From: Jejuia rubra
Lineage (GTDB): Bacteria > Bacteroidota > Bacteroidia > Flavobacteriales > Flavobacteriaceae
NCBI RefSeq assembly: GCF_042684665.1
Contig: NZ_JBHULY010000023.1
Span: forward strand, 1 to 8,092
DNA: 8,092 nt
Direction of reading: 5' to 3'
Part shown: positions 1 through 6,809 of the stretch, one piece after another
Numbering within the stretch: the stretch's first letter is position 1
Layout: each line of letters starts with the position of its first letter
The notes under the pieces: generated by a model
Seen by the model: only the letters and a program-made list of their open reading frames with translations
Told to the model about the DNA's origin: nothing
Databases searched by the model: none
Translations under genes and position numbers: made by a program

Positions 1-60
1 GAGTATCACGTACGGTTCTGTGAGAGGTTTAGGGGTGAGATTCCCCTTTACCTACTCGAC
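1..60 (+). mobile_element. 3' end of a group II intron (part of domain V, all of domain VI)
   Basis: Only the last 60 bases of the intron are in the window. Positions 1-18 look like the 3' half of domain V, ending in the conserved strand ACGTACGGTTC that would pair with a GAGCCGTA-type 5' strand lying to the left. Domain VI follows. GAG 22-24 pairs with CTC 55-57, AGGT 25-28 pairs with ACCT 50-53, and GGGG 32-35 pairs with CCCC 43-46 around a short loop. A54 is left as a single bulged adenine, the expected lariat branch point. It is the 7th base from a 3' end at C60, and the intron ends in AC as the AY rule requires. Any reverse transcriptase/maturase gene would be further left, on the plus strand. 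The intron is antisense to every gene here and stops 5 bases from the stop codon of the 404-aa gene. Its structural class cannot be assigned from this fragment. Confidence 0.85.
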
Positions 61-65
61 TTTTT

Positions 66-1280
66 TCAAATTATATCGTTTTTTAGGATGTATTTTACAA
101 ACATTGCACTTGACCAACTTGCGTATGATTTTCCATCATCATCTTTATCTTGTGTATTGTCCATTACTGATTTTATAATAAGTGCCTTAGTTTGACCATT
201 ATTGACTAATTCGCAACTGCGTGAAACAGCATAACTTTCCATTTCTAATGCAATTGCCTTTCTGTCAGTCGTAGAAATAGAATCTTTGAAATAATCTTCA
301 AGGTCAATAACCTGTCTTACACAGCCTATTGGTCCAAAATGAATTTTAATTTTACTATTTCTAGTTTTGTCTTCAGCACGTAAAAAGTTTGTGATTTCTT
401 GTTTTTCTCTCCTTATACTCGTTATACAAGCATTTTCATTAGAGGAAGATTCTATCTCTGGGTGAAATCCTAAATCGTCTATTTTTCCTTTATCTATTGT
501 AAAAGTTTTTGTAGCAATAACAACATCTCCAATATTTGTTTTTTTAGGCTTTCCACCTAAAACTCCAGCCATTATTAGATATTTAGGTCTGTATTGCAGT
601 AATTCTGTCGAAAGAATCGCTGCATCTATCATACCAGTTGCTTGTTGAGAAGCATAAATAACTTTTTTTGATTTATACCCTTTTATATGACCGAACTCAA
701 CAAGATGCTTTGAGTTATCAATTTTCCCTTCTCTTTCAATAATTGGAAGAATTTTTTCCATTTCATCTTCTTCAAGTGCTGTTATGATTGCATAATCAAA
801 TTTAAAATCGTCCTTGTAATTGTTTAACTCACTTGTATTATAATTTAGAATATTACTTGTTCCCAGTAATTCCTTTTTTGTTAATGGTATTTTTCTTCTA
901 TTTCTTATTTCGTCCAATACCTCGTGATATTTAAATACTTGCTCAACACTTATTCTATTATCTATCATTAGTTTCTGAATATCATCTTGTTTATTCCCTT
1001 CAGAGATATACATATAACTTAACTTAGGATATTCATCCAAGATGCCGGAATTTTTGAACTTTACTATGCCTTTAAGATTTTTTGTAGTGCCGAAAACATG
1101 AATAACAAGGAAAATAATATCATCATCATCTAATTGATTAATTACTTCTTTCATTTGAATTAGACTCTGTACACAATAAAAACGTTTTATTGTAGCACCT
1201 TCATATCCTAACAATTCTTTAGTTTTGTTGAAATTTTCTTCTTCATCAAACACAACTAGATTAATATTTTTAGTTTCCAT
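66..1280 (-). CDS. Receiver-like domain fused to a PNP/nucleosidase-family domain, DtcC (Detocs effector)-like
   Basis: Residues 1-125 have the alternating pattern of a response-regulator receiver. There is an acidic cluster after strand 1 (D12-E15), a hydrophobic strand IIFLVIH ending at residue 61, strand MYIS ending at S93, and a lysine near 117. The phospho-acceptor position is occupied by H61 rather than Asp. Residues 162-402 are a nucleoside phosphorylase/MTA-SAH nucleosidase-type domain. Its marks are DYAIITALEEDE (162-173), GMIDAA (216-221), MAGVLGG (237-243), GDVVIA (251-256), the ribose-binding EMES motif (346-349), and a candidate catalytic Asp at 374 in SVMDN. Receiver-PNP fusions are known as DtcC of Detocs, which hydrolyses ATP to adenine and ribose-5'-triphosphate during phage infection. 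ATP as the substrate here is inferred. The ATG lies inside the end of the upstream gene (11-bp overlap), so translation is probably coupled. A housekeeping nucleosidase is less likely given the fusion and the partner. Cytoplasmic. Confidence 0.8.
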   Translation of the reverse strand: METKNINLVVFDEEENFNKTKELLGYEGATIKRFYCVQSLIQMKEVINQLDDDDIIFLVIHVFGTTKNLKGIVKFKNSGILDEYPKLSYMYISEGNKQDDIQKLMIDNRISVEQVFKYHEVLDEIRNRRKIPLTKKELLGTSNILNYNTSELNNYKDDFKFDYAIITALEEDEMEKILPIIEREGKIDNSKHLVEFGHIKGYKSKKVIYASQQATGMIDAAILSTELLQYRPKYLIMAGVLGGKPKKTNIGDVVIATKTFTIDKGKIDDLGFHPEIESSSNENACITSIRREKQEITNFLRAEDKTRNSKIKIHFGPIGCVRQVIDLEDYFKDSISTTDRKAIALEMESYAVSRSCELVNNGQTKALIIKSVMDNTQDKDDDGKSYASWSSAMFVKYILKNDII

Positions 1281-4200
1281 TGATTTTAAATTTTAGTGTT
1301 TGTATAAATTGATTATCGGATTTCTCTTTTTCATATGAAAATCCGAATAAATTACTTTCAGATAAATTTGTGAGGCACCTTAATCCTTCTCTTGTACTAT
1401 TAGGAAAGTCTTTCTTTTTAATATCGTTTTTGAGAATTAAAATGATTGAATCGTTTTCTTTGTGTAAAATAAATTGAATCCCTTTTTCTAGAATACTATG
1501 ATTTATGATGTTATTAATTATCTCTTTAATGATAAGTTGCTGGCTATAAATATTTGGAATTTCACAAATAGTATTTTCTGCAATAATTTCTTCTTTTGTT
1601 TCGATAATTGATAACTCATTCTCAATAATTTTTTTTAATAATTCATCAATTAAGGTTTTTAAATCAGTCGTATTACTTGATACTAGTTTAAAGAAAAGTG
1701 AATTTTCATCAATTTCCAATTGAATTTCTTTGATGTTTTTGTCAATTTTTCTTAAAATGGCCGTATCTCTAAAGTTTTCATCAATTGAAAATATTGCGTC
1801 ATTATTATATCCAATTTTTGTTCTTACGGAATAATCCCCTTGTTCTAATTGTTTATACAGTTTTAAAGAGGGATAAGGTGTAAGGAATTCAGGGAATGAG
1901 CTTGTAAAATTAAGAATTGGTGTCGTAAAGTCTGTTATATTTACCCAAAGATTCTTTATCTTTTTAATATCTTCTGTTTCAAACTCGATTCCACTTTCAA
2001 TATTTGCTATCAGCTTACCAATAATTGCACTAAATGCACTTACGTAATGACCAAATTGCTTTTTATTTAAATGTAAATCCTCTTCTCGCTGTTTCTTATA
2101 ATGTAATTGTAAGTTGAAAAGTTGGGATTTAAAATCACCTCTGGATGGTAGAGTAGAAGTGAAATTTAAGTATTGCTTTAAGATATTATAATTTTTACAC
2201 CTTGATTCAATAAGACTTTGAATTAATTGCTTAATTTCAATATCATATTTTGAAGTGTTTAATTGTTTTTTATTAATGGGAATGTATCTAGTTAACTTAT
2301 AAAGAATATAATCTAGTGATGATTCTTTAGGGCTAGTAAATTCAATAAGTTTTAGAAAGTTTTCTTCATTTAGTTCTTCAATTAATTTTTCATCTTTAAA
2401 AACTATAAAAAATAAGTGTATTACATCTTTTTTATCCCAATCATATGATTTGTGCTTTTCGTATTTGTCATAAGAATAGATTAAGTATTTAACAAAATCC
2501 TCTATTAAAGAAACTACATCAGGAAGTATTTTTGAAATCTTTTCATAAAGGTAAGGCTCGTAAACAAAGCAAGCACAAACCAACTCAATCTCTTCATATC
2601 TATTTTCTTCTTTTTTATTTTGACTATATTTTCTAATAAAGGCATCAAAATACTTGAAACTTTCTTTATATAGTCTGTAACCAATCACTTTTCCAATCTC
2701 TTCGCGCCTTTTTATTAATTCTTTTTTCGGGACAGTTTTTGTTCCTATTACCTTGGGAAGGTATTTATAATCTTTAAAGGTCTTATTCTTAGGTTCTATT
2801 TCTTCAAGAATTCTTTTCGCAATTTTTTTAATACTATTAGGTGTATTTGCTATGTTAATTAGTTCGTTCAACCAATTAGTTTCTTTGATAATTGGGTTGC
2901 TATCCAAATAGTAGGTTGGTATATGCCAATGTGTAGCAAAATAAACTGACAAATTAATTGGATTACCATTTTTTACCCTTATAGATGATAATCTAGAGAA
3001 GAACTCTCTTTTGTGGTCATTTATTCTTCCAATAAAACATAGCAATACTATTTCTTTAGCATTATAAAATGAGATTTCATCAATCATTTGTATTAATGAA
3101 TCACCAGACGAAGAACCATCATCAATTATTAAACATAAATTACCATCTACCTTTGACGACAAATGATTTGAATTATGGGGAAATCTCCAACCTTCTTTTG
3201 TATTTATTCTATCGATTTCAATCTCTTCAATTTTGTCATTACCTATTCCAGATTTTAAATTTCTGAAAAACACATCAGACTTTATTCCTGAATCTCTTGG
3301 GTAAAACAAGAGGACTTTTTCAGAATTTAATTTTGGTTTATTGACCTTAGAAAAGATTTTTTTTAGAAGCTTGATTGCGAGGTTATCTAATATGGGTTTT
3401 GTGTCGAAAAAATATGGATGGATAACATTGTTGAATTTATAGTAACCAACTTTTAAATTTTCGTCATTTACAGAATCAAGAAATTCATTTTTGAAAACAA
3501 TTAAATTTGAATTTTCGTCATACTCAACAGTTGAGTGGAATATGATAGAGTCATTATAGTTTGTTTCTTCGAAACTTAATCTAATTGGAATATTGGTATA
3601 AGGATTAATCCTAATTATGTTTTTTTTGATTATTTCTTCTTTGATTTCGTTTGTTTCAAATTTTTGAATCTTGTAATCAAGAATACTAATGATACGGCCA
3701 GAAATTGTTTTCAAATAGTTTTGTTCTGTTCTGAAATTATCATCAACTACTGAAACTAAAACACCTACATAATCAAGTTTCACTCCTTTTTCAGTTAACT
3801 TATTTGCTATTTTTTCTGTTAAAAACCCTGTAGAAATCACATCACATATGAGTATATATTTATTTTTAGGATTGACAGTATTTTTATTAAACTCTACTTC
3901 AAAAGAATGAAAATCTTCAAAAGACAATTGTTGTTTTTCCGAAATAAACCCTAAATCGAGAAAAGATTGAGAGATTTTATTACTTGTGGAAGTTATGCTG
4001 ATGAAATATGCTTCATTAATTATGTTTATCTCTTTCTTCAACCATTCGTAAAAAAGGTTGGTAATTGTTTCTAATTCTTTTTTACTATTTATTATGTTAT
4101 TAATTTCAATATACTCTCTCTGATAGTAGTTCCCATTACAGAGATACAAATCATTGCCATTATCCTTTACTATGCCATTACTTTCTTCTAAAAGTGTTTT

Positions 4201-5994
4201 TAAATTATTAGCAGATAGAATATTTCCTTCATTATTAAATAGTTTGACTAAAGTTTCTCTGTCTGGAAAATGTGAAGTTAAATTACCGTAGTTATCAAAA
4301 GAGGTTAGATGTCCTTCTATATAGGAAGGTTCGTTAAAATCCGATTTTGCTAAAGAATATTCAGTAAATAATAGATTGTCTAGTTTTTTAATATCATAAT
4401 CATCGTATATACCAAGCCATTTTATGTTGAACTCATCTAATGAAATATCATAATTTATTAATGGAATAGGGTGGATTTTATACTTTTTATAGACAGGGCT
4501 TAACGAATTTATTATTTTAGAAATACCTTCTATAACTTCATCTTTGGGACTATGTATTAATACTACATTTGTCTTAATATTTATATCATAGTCAGTCAAC
4601 AGATAAATTAAAATTTTTCTTGCTAGTCTATCTTCGATATTACATCCTAAAAAACTTAAATAAACAATTGTCGGTTCATCTTGATTGAATAATATGTGTT
4701 TTCTTACTTGCTTTAAAGATTGACTATATAGTTTTTCCTTTTGTTCAGGTACATTTTTTAGAATTTGATTAAGATTTAAGTATAATTTATTCGTGGGTTT
4801 TATATAATCAAATACTATTTCTGGCTTTATGCTTGTTTCATCGAGAATATCTTCATTTTCAATTGCAGGTATATATAAACTTATCAAAGTACCAGGAAAA
4901 AAAGACTTATTATTTCCAAATGTTTTATACGCTTCGTTGACATTGTCTGTTGAACTAAAGTCATACAATATCTTACCGTAATTACTCCTCACTATTAGAA
5001 GCCCACTATACCTGCGGACTATAGTGAGAACATCAAATAAACCTCTTGTGATATAATTTTCAGGTTTATTGTCTATTATACTAATAGGATGTCTAGATGA
5101 ATTGTGTTGAAAAGCAAACTTGAGGATTTCATCTTCTGTTGTATTTGGTAATTCTGAATTTAGTGTTTTTGGTATACCTGAACCAAAATCAAGAAATGAA
5201 AATTCTAAATAACCTCTATTGTGATACTCTTTTTTGAAAGAATTAAAGAAAAATGATTTTGTCTCTGGTATTTGCTCAGTCTCAAAATTTTTCTTGTTGA
5301 GATACACAATCTCGTCTCTTAGTTTATTCTTAAAAGAAATGCTAAGTGAGGCATAAGGGTTAAATCCTGAAAAAGAAGAAACCGAAGAGTGGTCTAAAAA
5401 ATTTAAATATAATTCCTCTGAAATAATTGCACTAAGTGACTTACTCGTAAAGGGATGATGACACTTATTTTTTTCAAGGATTTCCTCTATAGCATCAGAT
5501 AATTTAAAGACTGTAGAAATTCTATTTTGAATTTCATTTGCATTATAATTATTGATGAAATCAAGTTGGATGAAAGGTGTTACACCATATCTCCCATATA
5601 ACTCTGCTTTAGAAGGGTAGTAATTATCTTCTTTTTGAATTAGCTCTATTGAACTACCATCAAGATTAAAGTATTTATAATATTCTTTGTTCGGAATTAT
5701 CCTCCAAATTTCCCATACTGTCCAAAGTTCAATTATTTGTTTTCTTACTCTTTTAGGTATTTCGTTTGTAGAAATACCCTTTTTAAAAAGCAAAACTTCA
5801 AAATCTATATTATTCTTAATAAAAAGTGAAAAGATTGAAGAAAGAACTAATAATTCTTGATTAGCAATATACTCTACATCAGTTAAATCAAAAGTATATT
5901 TATCCTTTCTGTCCTTTTCGAAGTTAGAATAGACACTACTTATAAAGTCGTCTAAATGTTTATCTGCAAATTTATCTGATAGTTTTATTGTCAT
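1270..5994 (-). CDS. Giant multidomain protein: STAS-like, two GHKL ATPase modules, two PRTase-type domains
   Basis: The protein has 1574 residues and no signal peptide or membrane segment was seen. In order: a STAS-like segment (about 32-72, FDLTDVEYIANQELL). A GHKL ATPase follows (about 185-378), with N-box residues E193/N198/H202, DFGSG (269-273), a GLF turn at 318-320 and GTL at 368-370. A Rossmann-like region covers about 440-545. The first phosphoribosyltransferase-type domain has the PRPP loop ILICDVISTG (714-723). The second spans about 893-1000 with loop LIIDDGSSSGDSL (955-967) and the Asp pair D958-D959. A long, mostly helical region covers about 1090-1470. A C-terminal GHKL-like module (about 1480-1572) has KEIINNIINH (1490-1499), ND (1523-1524) and EGL (1536-1538). 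I know no named family with this whole architecture. As the first gene of an overlapping pair with the receiver-PNP protein, it is probably the sensor/regulator of that effector. The ATG sits just 30 bp from repeat R1, behind an A-rich leader. Confidence 0.8.
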   Translation of the reverse strand: MTIKLSDKFADKHLDDFISSVYSNFEKDRKDKYTFDLTDVEYIANQELLVLSSIFSLFIKNNIDFEVLLFKKGISTNEIPKRVRKQIIELWTVWEIWRIIPNKEYYKYFNLDGSSIELIQKEDNYYPSKAELYGRYGVTPFIQLDFINNYNANEIQNRISTVFKLSDAIEEILEKNKCHHPFTSKSLSAIISEELYLNFLDHSSVSSFSGFNPYASLSISFKNKLRDEIVYLNKKNFETEQIPETKSFFFNSFKKEYHNRGYLEFSFLDFGSGIPKTLNSELPNTTEDEILKFAFQHNSSRHPISIIDNKPENYITRGLFDVLTIVRRYSGLLIVRSNYGKILYDFSSTDNVNEAYKTFGNNKSFFPGTLISLYIPAIENEDILDETSIKPEIVFDYIKPTNKLYLNLNQILKNVPEQKEKLYSQSLKQVRKHILFNQDEPTIVYLSFLGCNIEDRLARKILIYLLTDYDINIKTNVVLIHSPKDEVIEGISKIINSLSPVYKKYKIHPIPLINYDISLDEFNIKWLGIYDDYDIKKLDNLLFTEYSLAKSDFNEPSYIEGHLTSFDNYGNLTSHFPDRETLVKLFNNEGNILSANNLKTLLEESNGIVKDNGNDLYLCNGNYYQREYIEINNIINSKKELETITNLFYEWLKKEINIINEAYFISITSTSNKISQSFLDLGFISEKQQLSFEDFHSFEVEFNKNTVNPKNKYILICDVISTGFLTEKIANKLTEKGVKLDYVGVLVSVVDDNFRTEQNYLKTISGRIISILDYKIQKFETNEIKEEIIKKNIIRINPYTNIPIRLSFEETNYNDSIIFHSTVEYDENSNLIVFKNEFLDSVNDENLKVGYYKFNNVIHPYFFDTKPILDNLAIKLLKKIFSKVNKPKLNSEKVLLFYPRDSGIKSDVFFRNLKSGIGNDKIEEIEIDRINTKEGWRFPHNSNHLSSKVDGNLCLIIDDGSSSGDSLIQMIDEISFYNAKEIVLLCFIGRINDHKREFFSRLSSIRVKNGNPINLSVYFATHWHIPTYYLDSNPIIKETNWLNELINIANTPNSIKKIAKRILEEIEPKNKTFKDYKYLPKVIGTKTVPKKELIKRREEIGKVIGYRLYKESFKYFDAFIRKYSQNKKEENRYEEIELVCACFVYEPYLYEKISKILPDVVSLIEDFVKYLIYSYDKYEKHKSYDWDKKDVIHLFFIVFKDEKLIEELNEENFLKLIEFTSPKESSLDYILYKLTRYIPINKKQLNTSKYDIEIKQLIQSLIESRCKNYNILKQYLNFTSTLPSRGDFKSQLFNLQLHYKKQREEDLHLNKKQFGHYVSAFSAIIGKLIANIESGIEFETEDIKKIKNLWVNITDFTTPILNFTSSFPEFLTPYPSLKLYKQLEQGDYSVRTKIGYNNDAIFSIDENFRDTAILRKIDKNIKEIQLEIDENSLFFKLVSSNTTDLKTLIDELLKKIIENELSIIETKEEIIAENTICEIPNIYSQQLIIKEIINNIINHSILEKGIQFILHKENDSIILILKNDIKKKDFPNSTREGLRCLTNLSESNLFGFSYEKEKSDNQFIQTLKFKINGN

Positions 5995-6007
5995 TTAATG
6001 TGAAGTA

Positions 6008-6017
6008 GTTTTTTCAG
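6008..6017 (-). promoter_or_regulatory. A-rich leader element upstream of the 1574-aa gene
   Basis: On the minus strand this reads CTGAAAAAAC. It lies 13 bp before the ATG at 5994 and exactly 6 bp after the GTTAGC core of repeat R1. The identical 10-mer occurs 10 bp before the ATG of the 360-aa gene, again 6 bp from its repeat core. It could act as an A-rich translation-enhancing leader, as expected where Shine-Dalgarno sites are not used, or it could be the outer edge of the repeat unit. No Bacteroidetes-type -33/-7 promoter was found nearby. Confidence 0.4.
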
Positions 6018-6023
6018 GTTGCT

Positions 6024-6154
6024 GCTAACGTTTATGTATAAGAATAGTTGCGGTTTTGTGTGCGAGGATTTTCCGAAGGAAAATCAGACGTAACAAAATT
6101 GCAACGACCTTTGGTTAAGCACTAATGTAGCAATTATTTTTATACGGTGTTACC
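6024..6154. repeat. Repeat R1: attC-like imperfect palindrome between the giant gene and the membrane-protein gene
   Basis: The outer core GCTAAC (6024-6029) pairs with GTTACC (6149-6154). Next comes an asymmetric loop of 6 bases on the left (6030-6035) against 3 on the right (6146-6148). A 16-base arm then pairs GTATAAGAATAGTTGC (6036-6051) with its partner at 6130-6145, with mismatches only at arm positions 7 and 12, both G opposite T on the plus strand. The centre holds a perfect hairpin, GATTTTCC (6067-6074), loop GAA, GGAAAATC (6078-6085). The structure recalls an integron attC site: AAC/GTT cores, unpaired bases on one side, and a location just after a gene's stop codon. The cores are not the canonical RYYYAAC/GTTRRRY. 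Confidence 0.8.
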
Positions 6155-6170
6155 ACCAGTTTTTATATTT

Positions 6171-6665
6171 TCAGAACCAAATTTGTCGGAATAAGAATGG
6201 AAATAGTCCAATTACAAATCCGATTATAAAATTCCACTTTTCCGATTTTAAATTCCATTCAGATTGATTTATTCGAGTCAGATACATAGTTAGCTTATAA
6301 ATTCCGAATCCAATTATTATTCTAATTGATAATTCCGCTAACAATTCCCAATCGAAAATGTAATCAGTAACTCTTAATGAAAATGCGAAAACTAAATTCG
6401 CAATTATTCCAATCGTTAATATTTTTATTAAAGTCAACCACTTTTTGTTATTTATAAAAATCAGAATTCCAGAAACTGAAAGTAAAATTCCAAATATAAA
6501 TTCAGCTATGATGCTTGAATTCGAACGCATTATTACGAACAAAACTGTTGTGAAATTATATTTAAAAAAATCCGTTAAACTATGGTAAATTAATCCGACA
6601 CCAAATATTAAGAATATCAGTCCATAAATCCAGTTAATATTGTTCTTTCGTAGTTCTGTTTTCAA
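6171..6665 (-). CDS. Small integral membrane protein, unknown function
   Basis: The protein has 164 residues and five hydrophobic stretches long enough to cross the membrane, at about 12-30, 50-72, 77-96, 107-128 and 144-160. Short charged loops join them and the N-terminus is basic (KTELRKNN). I recognise no family or catalytic motif. The best start is a TTG at 6665: no ATG is in frame upstream before a stop at 6707-6705, and the first internal Met (residue 46) would remove the first membrane segment. The TTG lies inside the conserved flank of repeat R2, so a nearby non-ATG codon such as the ATT at codon 10 cannot be excluded. The gene stands alone between R1 and R2, as a cassette gene would, and its TGA is 16 bp from the R1 core. 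Nothing links it directly to the nucleosidase pair. Confidence 0.7.
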   Translation of the reverse strand: MKTELRKNNINWIYGLIFLIFGVGLIYHSLTDFFKYNFTTVLFVIMRSNSSIIAEFIFGILLSVSGILIFINNKKWLTLIKILTIGIIANLVFAFSLRVTDYIFDWELLAELSIRIIIGFGIYKLTMYLTRINQSEWNLKSEKWNFIIGFVIGLFPFLFRQIWF

Positions 6666-6671
6666 ATTGGT

Positions 6672-6800
6672 GGTAACGGTCTCGGCTATGAGTAGTTGCG
6701 TGGGTTAGCACTCAACTTTGCAAGTACACACCAAACTGAAAATCCGCGAGGATTTTCAGAAGTAGGCGAGAACAAGCAATTACTTATAGCCATTGTTACC
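6672..6800. repeat. Repeat R2: attC-like imperfect palindrome between the membrane-protein gene and the 360-aa gene
   Basis: The outer core GGTAAC (6672-6677) pairs perfectly with GTTACC (6795-6800). The internal loop is 6 bases on the left (6678-6683) against 3 on the right (6792-6794). The arm GGCTATGAGTAGTTGC (6684-6699) pairs with 6776-6791, with G opposite T at arm positions 7 and 12, the same two positions as in R1 although the outer arm sequence differs. The centre holds a perfect 10-bp hairpin, CTGAAAATCC (6736-6745), loop GCGA, GGATTTTCAG (6750-6759). Its arms are arranged differently from those in R1 and R3. The stop codon of the 360-aa gene is 9 bp beyond the right core. Confidence 0.8.
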
Positions 6801-6809
6801 TGCTGGCTT

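Noticed and set aside
3069..3266. Plus-strand open frame of 65 codons
   Set aside because: It lies opposite the second PRTase region of the giant gene, whose motifs are clear in the minus-strand frame. No domain or leader supports it.
6067..6085. GATTTTCC/GGAAAATC hairpin as a rho-independent terminator
   Set aside because: No T run follows on either strand, the stem is AT-rich, and it is a conserved internal part of the repeat unit.
5995..6154. Bacteroidetes-type promoter (TTTG at -33, TAnnTTTG at -7) upstream of the giant gene
   Set aside because: Only a weak CAATTTTG-like match with no properly spaced TTTG was found, so no promoter is called.
6024..6800. Canonical class 1-type integron attC sites
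   Set aside because: The cores GGTAAC/GTTACC (GCTAAC in R1) do not fit RYYYAAC/GTTRRRY, and no integrase gene or attI is in the window. Only the architecture is similar.
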